Positions 31,129-40,547 of a stretch of 64,000 nucleotides of DNA are shown one piece after another (positions within the stretch are counted from its first letter, which is position 1; every line of letters begins with the position of its first letter). The DNA comes from Clostridia bacterium (GTDB lineage Bacteria; Bacillota; Clostridia; TANB77; CAG-465). The notes beneath the pieces were generated by a model. That model worked only from the letters and a program-made list of their open reading frames with translations. It was not told the origin of the DNA and did not search any database. A program made the position numbers and the translations under genes. The stretch spans positions 1 to 64,000 of the forward strand of contig JAOAHC010000044.1 in the NCBI GenBank assembly GCA_026415435.1, read 5' to 3'.

Positions 31129-32428
31129 TAATAAAAAAGGTTTAAGAGAAAATAGACGTAGAAATGTTGATATAGATAACAATGAAGAAGAATTGGATTT
31201 ATCTAAAGGACTACAAATATTAAATGTATATAAAGAAAAAAAGGAAGAAGATAGACAAAAAAGAATGGGTAAAACGTCTACAGAGTATGTTGACGAGAAT
31301 CAAGAAGAAGTAAAAAGAAGCGTAAGTATAAAGCCGATAGTGTTTTGCTTTATAATAATAGTAATAGTGTTTGCTTTATACATGCTTATAGAGTATGGGC
31401 CTATACTTGGTATTAGCCTAAATGGAGAGTATCAAATTTCAGATAAAAGCAGGATAGATATTGTCTCAACAGATGAAGATATTTATAAAAGCTATAATTC
31501 ACAACTACTTGTTTATACTAATCAAACTATTAAGCTATATGATAATAACGTTAAAGAGACCCTTAATTTTAAATTGCCAGAAATATTTACTCCAGATATA
31601 ATAACTAGCGAAAAATATATGGCAGTAGTAAATAAGTCTAATGGTAAAATTTATCTTTTTGAAGGTAATAACGAGATTTTAGATAAAAAAATAGAGGGCA
31701 CAATACAAAATCTATATCTAGATGAAAAGGGAAATTTCGTTGTAGAATATTCATCACCTGGATTTAAAAAAATATTAGGTGTATATAATAAAAATGGCAA
31801 AAACTTATACAATTCATATATAGATAATAACCCTATTATTAAGCTTAAAATAATAGATAATTCTAATAGAATAATCTTTGCGCAAGCAAATAGCGATTCA
31901 CTTACTATAGGTGTATCGGTGAAAAAGATTGATGGCAAAAAATCAAAAGATAACATAGAAGACATTGCAAAACTTGAAAATAGTATGCTATATGACTTGA
32001 CTATTAATGATCAAAATATTATAATGGTACTAGACAGTAAAATTGTAAAATACAATATGAAATCAAAAAAGTTAGATACGGTTAGAAATTATGATACTGA
32101 TCAGTTGTCATTTGTTCTACTTTCAAAAAGTTATTATGCTACTTTGCAAAGTAATCTAGATGACGAAAATAAATATGTGATTGAAACTAATAAATTTGAT
32201 GGTACAAAAATAGCTGTACAGAAAATAAATAATTTGCCTAAAGTAATAAAAAATAGCGGATTATTAACATATATTATAAATCAAAATGAGTTACAAGTAA
32301 TGAATAAGTGGGGATTTATAATAAAAGATTTAAAATTAGAGCTGTCTCCAAAAGATATAGTAATATTTAATAATGAAAAAAGTGTAGCATTAATTTATTC
32401 TAACAAAATATATATATTAACTATATAG
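31109..32428 (+). CDS. membrane-anchored DUF5711-like protein
   Basis: 439 aa. A charged cytosolic stretch of about 70 residues, a single membrane segment (about 74-96, VFCFIIIVIVFALYMLIEYG) and a large extracellular part with repeated strands such as QLLVYTNQTIKLYDNN and KYMAVVNKSNGKIYLFEGNN. This is a beta-propeller-like pattern seen in DUF5711 proteins of Clostridia. Function unknown. It overlaps rarA by 20 bases and is followed by the cvpA-like and LCP genes, so an envelope role is likely. Confidence 0.65.
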   Translation: MREKKSSNKKGLRENRRRNVDIDNNEEELDLSKGLQILNVYKEKKEEDRQKRMGKTSTEYVDENQEEVKRSVSIKPIVFCFIIIVIVFALYMLIEYGPILGISLNGEYQISDKSRIDIVSTDEDIYKSYNSQLLVYTNQTIKLYDNNVKETLNFKLPEIFTPDIITSEKYMAVVNKSNGKIYLFEGNNEILDKKIEGTIQNLYLDEKGNFVVEYSSPGFKKILGVYNKNGKNLYNSYIDNNPIIKLKIIDNSNRIIFAQANSDSLTIGVSVKKIDGKKSKDNIEDIAKLENSMLYDLTINDQNIIMVLDSKIVKYNMKSKKLDTVRNYDTDQLSFVLLSKSYYATLQSNLDDENKYVIETNKFDGTKIAVQKINNLPKVIKNSGLLTYIINQNELQVMNKWGFIIKDLKLELSPKDIVIFNNEKSVALIYSNKIYILTI

Positions 32429-32459
32429 TAATACTATATTAATATAGAGGGGTGAGTAC

Positions 32460-33092
32460 ATGTTAATAGATTTGATTGTTATTTTATTTATTGCAATTAG
32501 TGCTGTTTTAGGTTACAAAAAAGGATTAGTTGGAATATTAGTTAGTTTTATAGGATTTATTCTAGCAATTATACTTGCATTTACATTACAATCTACACTA
32601 GTTGATTATTTAAAAAACACACCAATTAGCACAGGTATAAATGACAGTATAAAACAAAACATAACTAGTACATTAAACACAAAATCAGAAGATAGTCAAA
32701 AGCAATTTTATTTGAATGTAATTTCGAAGTTTGGAACTACTGATAAAATTGATGAATTGTGCAATAATATTACTACATTTATTCTTAAAATAATTAGTTT
32801 TATTGGTATATTTATAATAGTGATTTTAATATCATTCATGCTACAAATGTTGCTTAACTTAGTGTTTAAATTACCTATATTAAGTAGTGTTAATAAAGTA
32901 GGAGGAATATTTGCATCATGTATAATGTCTATATTTAAAATTTGGATTTTACTTGCTATTATTTCCTTTTTATCAACAATGAACATAGCTAATGGAGCAC
33001 TAGAATATATAAATAAAACAACTATTACAAAAAATCTTTATAATAACAATGTAATCGTATCAATTCTTAGCTCAAATTTAATTAAAAAGTGA
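32460..33092 (+). CDS. CvpA-family membrane protein
   Basis: 210 aa. The start LIDLIVILFIAISAVLGYKKGLVG is typical of CvpA (colicin V production) proteins: the first membrane helix, then YKKG and a second helix. Two further hydrophobic segments lie at about 107-137 and 150-175, between them PILSSVNKVGGIFAS. Bacterial homologues are linked to envelope integrity; mechanism unknown. Start ATG with GAGGGGTGA. Confidence 0.85.
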   Translation: MLIDLIVILFIAISAVLGYKKGLVGILVSFIGFILAIILAFTLQSTLVDYLKNTPISTGINDSIKQNITSTLNTKSEDSQKQFYLNVISKFGTTDKIDELCNNITTFILKIISFIGIFIIVILISFMLQMLLNLVFKLPILSSVNKVGGIFASCIMSIFKIWILLAIISFLSTMNIANGALEYINKTTITKNLYNNNVIVSILSSNLIKK

Positions 33093-33125
33093 ACTAAAGA
33101 TAAATAACAAGGAAGGATTAATATA

Positions 33126-34124
33126 ATGAAAGATAATAATAAAAATAAGAAAAAAAACATCTATACTGCTTTTAGTAAAGTATTTATAATATTAAGTATA
33201 CTTGGTATATTTGCATGGTCTGGGATATTTGCATTTAATCAATTGATAGGTGATGAACCGAATAACAGCAATGGAAATTCTACAGAAGGTAATACTGAAA
33301 ATACTACCAAAACTGAAAAGAAGAAGGTTTTAAATGTACTGTTTTGTGGTGAAAATGAACTTTTAACAGATACAATAATTTATGCAAAATATAATGTTGA
33401 AAATGGTCAAATATCTATGATGTCTGTTCCACGTGATACGTATGTTAATAATCCTTATTGTATAGGTCATAAAATAAATGCTATTTATAGAGGTAAAAAT
33501 ATAGGGCCACTAGTAGAACAAGTAGAAGATATATTAGATGTTAAAATAGACTATTATGTGGTGATTAGTAATACTATTGTAAGACAAATAGTTGATGCAG
33601 TTGGTGGTATTGAGGTAGATGTTCCTATTAGAATGAAATATGATGATCCTACTCAAAACTTACATATTGATTTAAAACCAGGAGTACAAATTTTAGATGG
33701 TAAAAAAGCAGAACAATTTATACGTTTTAGAAAAAATAATGATGGAAGCGGTTATGCAGGTGGAGATATACAAAGAATAACTGTACAACAAGGATTTATA
33801 AAGAAGTTTATTGCTACTGTTCTTTCTCCTAAAAATATAACTAATATTCCTAATTTAATAGAAATTGCTTCGAAAAATACTGATACTAATGTTACTACAA
33901 GAGAAGCACTAAAATATGTTACTGATTTATCAAAAGTGAATACTAGTAATATTATTTCATATACTGCAGCAGGTGAAGCAAAATATATTGACAATCTATC
34001 ATATTTTGTTATAGATGAAAAAGAAACACAAAAGATTATTAAAGATGAGTTTGATAAAGTAAGTATGGAGACTATTACTGATAAAACTGAAAACAATCAA
34101 TCTACATCAACTAATAACCAATAA
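33126..34124 (+). CDS. LytR-CpsA-Psr (LCP) family ligase
   Basis: 332 aa. Attaches lipid-linked secondary polymers (teichoic-acid-like or capsule) to peptidoglycan outside the membrane. One N-terminal membrane segment (about 16-38), a Thr/Asn-rich linker, then the LCP core: DTIIYAKYN, MSVPRDTYV with the catalytic-site Arg and Asp, VDAVGGIEVDVP, LKPGVQILDGKKAEQFIRFR and GGDIQRITVQQGFI. It ends in a Ser/Thr/Asn/Gln tail. Last gene of this row before a bidirectional terminator. Confidence 0.92.
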   Translation: MKDNNKNKKKNIYTAFSKVFIILSILGIFAWSGIFAFNQLIGDEPNNSNGNSTEGNTENTTKTEKKKVLNVLFCGENELLTDTIIYAKYNVENGQISMMSVPRDTYVNNPYCIGHKINAIYRGKNIGPLVEQVEDILDVKIDYYVVISNTIVRQIVDAVGGIEVDVPIRMKYDDPTQNLHIDLKPGVQILDGKKAEQFIRFRKNNDGSGYAGGDIQRITVQQGFIKKFIATVLSPKNITNIPNLIEIASKNTDTNVTTREALKYVTDLSKVNTSNIISYTAAGEAKYIDNLSYFVIDEKETQKIIKDEFDKVSMETITDKTENNQSTSTNNQ

Positions 34125-34140
34125 AAATTAAAGAATAGAA

Positions 34141-34178
34141 AATATGTTACGCATATCTTAAAATATGCGTAACATATT
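34141..34178. terminator. bidirectional terminator
   Basis: Perfect 16-bp stem AATATGTTACGCATAT and its complement, 6-base loop, between the convergent LCP and carboxypeptidase genes. Confidence 0.9.
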
Positions 34179-34184
34179 AAATAT

Positions 34185-35624
34185 TTATACAAATTTATTA
34201 AATTTATTTATTTTAGATTTATTTTTTCTTCTTACATTTCCTTGAAGTTTTAAATATTTTTCCGCTGTAATTTTTTTACCTTTTCTATTTTTTGATTTTT
34301 TAATATAAATTAATAAAATAAATATAATAAATAATATTGGCAAAATAATTAATAAGTATTTCATGATATTTAAAAATATTTCAAGAACTTTATTAGTTTT
34401 TTTGTATGTTTCAACTTTATCAAGATAAAGTTCAGATGTGTTTTTTAAATTCCAATTTCTGCTATCTGTAGAATAAGTAATATTAGCATAATTATTTTCT
34501 GAAACATTTGAAATATCGTAAGTATCTGTCTTCTTATCATATTTGTTTGTTATTAGATTAAGTTTATCAAAGTTAATGTTTAAAGAATAATTAGTAGAAT
34601 AATTATATTTATCTGCAAGTGTATATACACTATCTTTTAATGCCAGAGTATATATCTTATTGTTATTTTTGTCTACAATTTTGAATTTATTATTATCTTT
34701 GTCCAATAGCAAACTTTTATTGAAAGTATCAAAACCAAATTTAAATAGTGTAATGGAATCTATAAATCTTGCTTGACCTCCTGCAATGTTTTGTTCGCCA
34801 TCAAATGTTCCAACAAGAAGCATTGAATCTCCCTTTTTTGCATATCCAACAAAAGTACCCTTTGCCTCTTCTGTATATCCAGTCTTTCCTCCTAATGCAT
34901 ATTCATAGTAGGCACTTGCCGAATCTTCTGATGCTGTAAATAGTAGTTTGTCAGTAGTCTTTAGGTAACGTTTTTCATTTGTCTTGTTAGTTTCATTTAC
35001 AACATATTTTTTTGTTTCACATAATTTTCTAAATGTTTCATTTTTGATTGCATATTTTAATATTTTCAGCATGTCATATGGTGTAGTATAGTGATTATCA
35101 TCATGAAATCCATGTGCACTAGTAAAATTAGTATCAGTACAGCCAAGTTCTTTGGCACTTTCATTCATTAGTTTTATAAAGTCAGGTATATTACCACTTA
35201 CTGCTTCAGCTAAAACATTTGCTGCGTCATTTCCTGAATTTAAAATTAAGCAGTACAGTAAGTCTTCTACACTCATTACTTCTCCTATCTTTAAAGCGAC
35301 ATGCGAACTACCAGCAGGCACAGTATAAATAGCCTCTTTTGATGCTACAACAGAAGAGTTTAAGTCAAGTTTTTCTATTGCAATTATTGCAGTTAAAATT
35401 TTTGTTGTGCTAGCAGGATATATTTTTGTATATGCTCCTTTGTTATATAAAATAGCTCCACTATCTGCATCCATTAATATAGTATTATTTGAATATAAAT
35501 TTAAATTATATTCACTATTAGTCTGATTTATAGTGTCAGTAGCATAGATGTTAATACTAAAAGTAAATAAAAAAAATAAGATAATAATTAATATAAACAA
35601 TTTATTTATTGTATTAGTTTTCAA
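34185..35624 (-). CDS. D-alanyl-D-alanine carboxypeptidase (PBP5/DacF type)
   Basis: 479 aa. Removes the terminal D-Ala from peptidoglycan stem peptides. A signal peptide covers residues about 1-28. The three penicillin-binding motifs are Ser72-x-x-Lys75 (ASTTK), Ser130-Gly-Asn132 and Lys247-Thr-Gly249. A C-terminal beta domain precedes a membrane helix at about residues 422-447 and a basic tail, so it is anchored by a true transmembrane segment rather than only an amphipathic helix. The start is TTG behind CGAGGTGA. The sporulation-linked paralogue DacF/DacB is possible; motifs alone cannot tell. Confidence 0.93.
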   Translation of the reverse strand: MKTNTINKLFILIIILFFLFTFSINIYATDTINQTNSEYNLNLYSNNTILMDADSGAILYNKGAYTKIYPASTTKILTAIIAIEKLDLNSSVVASKEAIYTVPAGSSHVALKIGEVMSVEDLLYCLILNSGNDAANVLAEAVSGNIPDFIKLMNESAKELGCTDTNFTSAHGFHDDNHYTTPYDMLKILKYAIKNETFRKLCETKKYVVNETNKTNEKRYLKTTDKLLFTASEDSASAYYEYALGGKTGYTEEAKGTFVGYAKKGDSMLLVGTFDGEQNIAGGQARFIDSITLFKFGFDTFNKSLLLDKDNNKFKIVDKNNNKIYTLALKDSVYTLADKYNYSTNYSLNINFDKLNLITNKYDKKTDTYDISNVSENNYANITYSTDSRNWNLKNTSELYLDKVETYKKTNKVLEIFLNIMKYLLIILPILFIIFILLIYIKKSKNRKGKKITAEKYLKLQGNVRRKNKSKINKFNKFV

Positions 35625-35705
35625 TATATCACCTCGTAATAAATATAATTAATTATACATTAATAAAAGAAAAAAATAAATAGAAAAATGAAAGGAAGTA
35701 TAAAA

Positions 35706-36281
35706 ATGCAAAATTTGATAGAAATAATAAAAAGAAATAAAATCCAATTCATATGCATAGGTATAATAGTAATATCATGTATATCTGTAGTTATACAACA
35801 CTTTGATAGAAAAAATATTATAGAAATAAATGATAATAAATTAATTGGAAAAGAAAATCTTATAGCGGTATATATAACAGGACAAGTATTAAAACCAGGA
35901 GTATATTACTTAAAACCTGATTCAAGACTTGAGAATCTGATAGATTTAGCCGGAGGATTAATGCAAGATGCTGATTTAAATAATGTAAACTTATCAAAAA
36001 GGCTAATAGATTCAGATAAAATAGACATACCGAAAAAAGAGATTAAAAATGTTGATGAAAATGAAAAAGAAGAAAAAATAAATAATATTGACAGTATAAA
36101 TATAAATGAAGCTAGTGTTGAAGAATTAGATACATTAGATGGTATAGGAGAACTAACTGCAAAAAGAATAATTGAATATAGGAAAAATCAAAGATTTGAA
36201 ATAATTGAAGATATAATGAATGTTGAGGGTATTGGACAATCAAAATTTAATAAAATAAAGGATAGAATATGTGTTAAATAA
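35706..36281 (+). CDS. comEA: ComEA-like DNA-binding protein
   Basis: 191 aa. One N-terminal membrane helix (about 13-31), an SLBB domain (about 53-112, IAVYITGQVLKPGVYYL), a charged linker and a C-terminal double helix-hairpin-helix (ININEASVEELDTLDGIGELTAKRII ... VEGIGQSKFNKI). ComEA receptors bind incoming DNA at the surface during transformation. comEB and comEC are not adjacent. The start is ATG 35706 after GAAAGGAAG, not the ATG inside that site. Confidence 0.9.
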   Translation: MQNLIEIIKRNKIQFICIGIIVISCISVVIQHFDRKNIIEINDNKLIGKENLIAVYITGQVLKPGVYYLKPDSRLENLIDLAGGLMQDADLNNVNLSKRLIDSDKIDIPKKEIKNVDENEKEEKINNIDSININEASVEELDTLDGIGELTAKRIIEYRKNQRFEIIEDIMNVEGIGQSKFNKIKDRICVK

Positions 36282-36342
36282 AAGCAAGTTGTCTAAATGT
36301 TCAAAAAATATCATATAATTAAATAAATAGGTGAGAAATAAG

Positions 36343-37035
36343 ATGAGATACTACATATATTTAGATAAAAGTTTTTTAAAATCACTATTTTCTGCTATTT
36401 CAGATATCGACTTTGATATTGGAATAGTGGAGTTTTCAACACAAAAAAGTTATAGTACTACTCAAGACTATAGTATAGAACCTAAATTTGAGAAAGTAAA
36501 CGAAAACGAATTTAAAGATACTGATATCGAAGGAACTATTAAAAATACTGATGTAAAAACTAAGGGAGAAGCAAATATAAATAAAGGAATAGAAAAAAAC
36601 AAAAATTTAAAGAGTGTTGGACTATCAATAGATAGAAGTGACACTTATCAAACATCAAGTTCAAGAAAATTTATAAATATAGAGGATATATCTGATATAA
36701 AAAATGATAATTTTTATCATAAGCTAGTAGAAGGATTATATGGTGATTTAAAAAAATATTCGAATATATGCTTTGAGTGTGGCTGTATAAGTCCTTGTAA
36801 GTTAAGAAATAGATATGAGTTTGAAAGTGAAGATGCAAGTTCTAATTGGGATACTAAAAATAAATTTTTTAAAATTAATGATACATATGTATGGATAGAT
36901 CCTGAAAAATTGGGTACAGACTTAATTTTTTTGAGTAATATAGTAGATAATGTAAATGTAATAGGGTATAATATAAATGAAGATAAAGATAGAGGGTATC
37001 GAATAATAAAGGCTGTGGCAATATATATCGAATAA
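36343..37035 (+). CDS. unknown protein with a four-Cys cluster
   Basis: 230 aa, no signal or membrane segment. It starts MRYYIYLDKSFLKSLFSAI, has a Ser/Thr/Lys-rich middle (about 35-110), then the cluster CFECGC...C (spacing C-x2-C-x-C-x3-C) near residue 145, which could bind metal, and ends in short strands. The opening YLD...S layout recalls DUF6414-type proteins, but this is a weak impression. It has a fair ribosome binding site (AGGTGAG) and stands alone between comEA and the MurE-like gene. Confidence 0.5.
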   Translation: MRYYIYLDKSFLKSLFSAISDIDFDIGIVEFSTQKSYSTTQDYSIEPKFEKVNENEFKDTDIEGTIKNTDVKTKGEANINKGIEKNKNLKSVGLSIDRSDTYQTSSSRKFINIEDISDIKNDNFYHKLVEGLYGDLKKYSNICFECGCISPCKLRNRYEFESEDASSNWDTKNKFFKINDTYVWIDPEKLGTDLIFLSNIVDNVNVIGYNINEDKDRGYRIIKAVAIYIE

Positions 37036-37123
37036 TTACAAAATTTCTGTTAGTCTTGAAAAAAGAATTTAAATGTAATAAAATTTGATATATAATTAAT
37101 TTTCGGTATTAGGAAGTGCTAAA

Positions 37124-38650
37124 ATGGAAAAAAAGAACTTAATTTATAGAAAAAATGTTAGTTTAAAACAAATATTATTAATGTTACAAAAGGAAAACTT
37201 AGTCTTGGAATATGGTAGAAATATAGATTTATCAAAGGTTTATATTGAGTACATTTCATATAATTCCAATGATATCAGAGAAAATACTCTTTTTATATGT
37301 AAAGGTCAAAAATTTAAAACAGAATATTTAATCAATTCAGTTGATAAGGGTGCTATTGCGTATATATCTGAAAAAAAATATATTATATCAAATGAAAATA
37401 TAGGGTATATTAAAGTTTCAGATATAAAAAAAGCAATGGCCGTAGTTGCAGAATATATATATGGATATGAATATAATAGATTAAAAATTGTTGGAATTAC
37501 AGGAACAAAAGGTAAAACTACAACTACAAATTATTTAAAAAATATATTGAATAAATACGATAATAACAAGTGTGCATATATTTCTACAATGCATATATAT
37601 ACAGGTAGCACAGATGAAGATAATCATTTAACTACACCAGAATCGTTGGACTTGCATAAATATTTTTTCGAAGCAAATAAAAATGACTTTCATTTTCTTG
37701 TTATGGAAGTATCTTCTCAAGCATATAAGGAAGATAGGGTTTACGGGATAAAATTTGATGTGGGAGTATTTTTAAATATTTCTGAGGACCATATAAGTCC
37801 CATTGAACATAGCTCATTCTCAGACTATTTCAATTGTAAATTAGAATTATTAAAAAATAGTAAAATAGATATAATAAATAATAATTCTGACTATATCGAA
37901 AGTATTAAATATGCATCTAAATCTGCTAGTGATATGATAACATTTGGTAGTAATAAGAACTCAGACTACTATGCTACAGATATAAAAAAAGAACAAATTG
38001 GATATAGTTTTACAGTAAAATCGGACAAGTATAAATACGAGAAGATTTTTAAAACACAACTTGAAGGTAGATTTAATGTAGAAAACGCTCTTGCAGCGAT
38101 AGTTATAGCAAAATCTTTAGGAGTTGACGATGATAGTATATATGAAGGTATATATTCAACTCAAATTCTAGGTAGAATGAATATATTTAAAAAAGATAAT
38201 ATAATTGTGATTGTAGACTATGCTCATAATATGTTGAGTTTTCAAAAACTATTTGAAACTATAAAAGTTGATTATCCAGGTTCTAAAATAAAATCAATAT
38301 TCGGGTGCCCAGGAAATAAAGCATATACAAGGAGAAAAGATTTGGGTACATTGGCCGGGCAAAATTCTAATTATGTATGTATCACATCAGATGATCCACA
38401 ATATGAAAAAGTTATTAATATATGCAGAGATATTTCAACTTATGTAGAAAAATATAACCCAAATTATGAAATAATTGAAGATAGAAAAAGTGCTATAATA
38501 AAAGTAATTAAAGAGGCTTTATTATCAGAGGAACAACAAGTCATAGTTTTAGCTGGAAAAGGCGGAGAGACCACTCAGAAGATTGATGGTAAATTAATGG
38601 ACTATGAAGGAGATATTAATATAGTAAAGAGTCTTTTAAAAAATTATTGA
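37124..38650 (+). CDS. MurE-like Mur ligase (UDP-MurNAc-dipeptide:amino acid ligase)
   Basis: 508 aa. Adds the third residue to the UDP-MurNAc peptide in wall synthesis. ATP loop GITGTKGKTTTTNYL near residue 124, substrate motifs TTPESLDLHKYF and VMEVSSQA, NISEDHISPIEH, then GRMNIF, DYAHN and GCPGNK. The usual diaminopimelate signature DNPR is replaced by DDPQ, and the late GKGHE block reads AGKGGETTQK. It may therefore use another amino acid or be a secondary Mur ligase. No mraY or murF lies nearby. Start ATG with AGGAAG. Confidence 0.85.
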   Translation: MEKKNLIYRKNVSLKQILLMLQKENLVLEYGRNIDLSKVYIEYISYNSNDIRENTLFICKGQKFKTEYLINSVDKGAIAYISEKKYIISNENIGYIKVSDIKKAMAVVAEYIYGYEYNRLKIVGITGTKGKTTTTNYLKNILNKYDNNKCAYISTMHIYTGSTDEDNHLTTPESLDLHKYFFEANKNDFHFLVMEVSSQAYKEDRVYGIKFDVGVFLNISEDHISPIEHSSFSDYFNCKLELLKNSKIDIINNNSDYIESIKYASKSASDMITFGSNKNSDYYATDIKKEQIGYSFTVKSDKYKYEKIFKTQLEGRFNVENALAAIVIAKSLGVDDDSIYEGIYSTQILGRMNIFKKDNIIVIVDYAHNMLSFQKLFETIKVDYPGSKIKSIFGCPGNKAYTRRKDLGTLAGQNSNYVCITSDDPQYEKVINICRDISTYVEKYNPNYEIIEDRKSAIIKVIKEALLSEEQQVIVLAGKGGETTQKIDGKLMDYEGDINIVKSLLKNY

Positions 38651-38662
38651 TATATAATATTA

Positions 38663-38702
38663 AAGTATGTTTTAAACAATAGTTTTTACATACTTATTTT
38701 TT
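38663..38702 (+). terminator. weak terminator after the MurE-like gene
   Basis: AAGTATGT / ACATACTT (8 bp) with a long loop followed by ATTTTTT. Confidence 0.5.
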
Positions 38703-38711
38703 GTCGATTAT

Positions 38712-38763
38712 TTATATATTATACGACAATCATTATTGACTAATTTTGTCGTATAATATATAA
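38712..38763. promoter_or_regulatory. 18-bp-arm palindrome around the ABC exporter promoter (putative operator)
   Basis: Arms 38712-38729 and 38746-38763 are perfect complements (core TATTATACGACAA / TTGTCGTATAATA) separated by 16 bases. The separating bases contain the -35 box and the right arm runs into the -10 box of the promoter described at 38736. A repressor binding both arms would block transcription. Confidence 0.65.
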
Positions 38764-38764
38764 T
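38736..38764 (+). promoter_or_regulatory. ABC exporter promoter
   Basis: TTGACT (38736-38741), 17-base spacer, TATAAT (38759-38764). The in-frame ATG at 38763 lies within the -10 box and cannot be the translation start. Confidence 0.75.
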
Positions 38765-38786
38765 GTTTTTTGAGGTTAATACTAAT

Positions 38787-40538
38787 ATGATGAGAGAAAT
38801 TATAAGAAACACAATCAAACAAAATAAATATAGAATAATTATTTGTATATTGTTTGTTGGTATAAATATATATGTACTTACTATTCCAGCAAAAATTATA
38901 GGATATATAATAGATTTACTTTACAATATACAAAGTAATGAGGAGATTATTGTAACGAATCTTATATATCTTATTTCAATAGGACTTTTTCTAGTCTTAG
39001 TTAGACTAGTTTGGAAATATTATGTTACATATTTACCAAGAATATTTGAAATGAACATAAGAAATAGTTTATTTTCACATTTACTTAGAATAAAGGTATC
39101 AAAATTACAAGAAAGAAAAAATGGAGAGCTGATGTCTTACTTTGTTAAGGATGTAGCTGATATAAGGGCAGCTATATATAACATGATTTCATATGGAACA
39201 AGAATAATATTTACACTTGTTTTTGTAGCTTATTCTATGATACAAAATATTAATTTGCATCTAACACTAATAGCTCTTACACCACTAGTAATAGCTGCTG
39301 TTTTAACATTTAATATTAGAAAAAAGATGGATAAAAACTATCAGATTTCTCAAGAAAGTTTTACTGAGTTATCTGAATATATACAAGAAAGTACGGATGC
39401 TATCAGAACAATAAAAGCTTATCATGGTGAAGATGAACAAATAAAGCATTTTATAAGTTTAAATAATAAAGTAAAAGATTCAAATTATAAAGTTGCTATT
39501 TATTCTTCAATGTTATCAATGTGCATAAATATATGTTTTGGGTTAAGTTATGGTCTTACTTTAATTTTCGGATCAAAACTTGTATTAGATGGTGTAATAA
39601 CTGTTGGAAGTTTTATTGCTTTTAACACATATATTGCTTTATTCGTTGGACCCGTATCTTGGATGGCAAGGGTAATATCAAAATATAGAAATGGAAAGCT
39701 TGCATATAACAGATTAGAAAGCATATTAAAAATAGAGTTGGAATTAAATGATATGAAAAAAATAAAAAGTCACGAGAGCATATTAAAAGGAGATATTTTA
39801 ATTAAAAATTTATCTTTTAATTATCCTGGATTTATAGATAGAGCTTTGAGTGATATAAATATTAATATAAAACAAGGAGAAACTCTAGGTGTTATAGGTA
39901 AAATAGGAAGCGGTAAATCAACATTAATGAATTTACTTGTTAAACTATATCCAGTAGGTAGAGATAAAATAAATATAAATGGTATAGATATAAATGATAT
40001 TCCTACTGATATTTTAAGAGAGAATATTTGCTATATAACTCAAGATAACTTTTTATTTTCGGCTACACTAAAAGAAAATATAAATCTTTTTAGAGATGAA
40101 TATGATGATGAAGATATAAAGCAGAGTATAAAAAATTCCATAATCTATGATGAAATTATGAATCTACCTAATAATATACATACAGTTATAGGAGAAAGAG
40201 GCGTAGATCTATCTGGTGGACAAAAGCAAAGAATTGCGATTTCAAGGGCGTTTCTTAATAATTCAGATATAGTTATATTTGATGATACATTTTCTGCTCT
40301 TGATAATAAAACTGAGCAGAAATTACTTAGAAATATTAAAAAACTAGTTAAAAATAAAACATGCATAATTGTATCAAATAGAATTTCTGACATAAAGCAT
40401 GCAGATAAAATTGTAGTTCTTGATAACGGAAATATAGTTGAAAGCGGTACTCATAGAGAACTTCTGGAGGCTAAGGGTACTTATAATAAATTTTACGAAG
40501 AACAAGCAATTAAGGTAGAAGATAGTATATTAAACTAA
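38787..40538 (+). CDS. ABC exporter half-transporter, subunit 1 (degenerate ATP site)
   Basis: 583 aa: six membrane helices (about 1-310) then an ATPase domain. Walker A GKIGSGKST and signature LSGGQ are canonical. The residue after the Walker B Asp is Asp rather than Glu (IVIFDDTFSALD), and the H-loop reads SNR where His is expected. With the next gene it forms a heterodimeric exporter of the BmrCD/TM287-288 type, in which one ATP site is inactive. Substrate unknown, likely drugs or peptides. The start ATG 38787 (or 38790) follows GAGGTT; the next gene starts 9 bases after the stop. Confidence 0.9.
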   Translation: MMREIIRNTIKQNKYRIIICILFVGINIYVLTIPAKIIGYIIDLLYNIQSNEEIIVTNLIYLISIGLFLVLVRLVWKYYVTYLPRIFEMNIRNSLFSHLLRIKVSKLQERKNGELMSYFVKDVADIRAAIYNMISYGTRIIFTLVFVAYSMIQNINLHLTLIALTPLVIAAVLTFNIRKKMDKNYQISQESFTELSEYIQESTDAIRTIKAYHGEDEQIKHFISLNNKVKDSNYKVAIYSSMLSMCINICFGLSYGLTLIFGSKLVLDGVITVGSFIAFNTYIALFVGPVSWMARVISKYRNGKLAYNRLESILKIELELNDMKKIKSHESILKGDILIKNLSFNYPGFIDRALSDININIKQGETLGVIGKIGSGKSTLMNLLVKLYPVGRDKININGIDINDIPTDILRENICYITQDNFLFSATLKENINLFRDEYDDEDIKQSIKNSIIYDEIMNLPNNIHTVIGERGVDLSGGQKQRIAISRAFLNNSDIVIFDDTFSALDNKTEQKLLRNIKKLVKNKTCIIVSNRISDIKHADKIVVLDNGNIVESGTHRELLEAKGTYNKFYEEQAIKVEDSILN

Positions 40539-40547
40539 GGAGAATAT

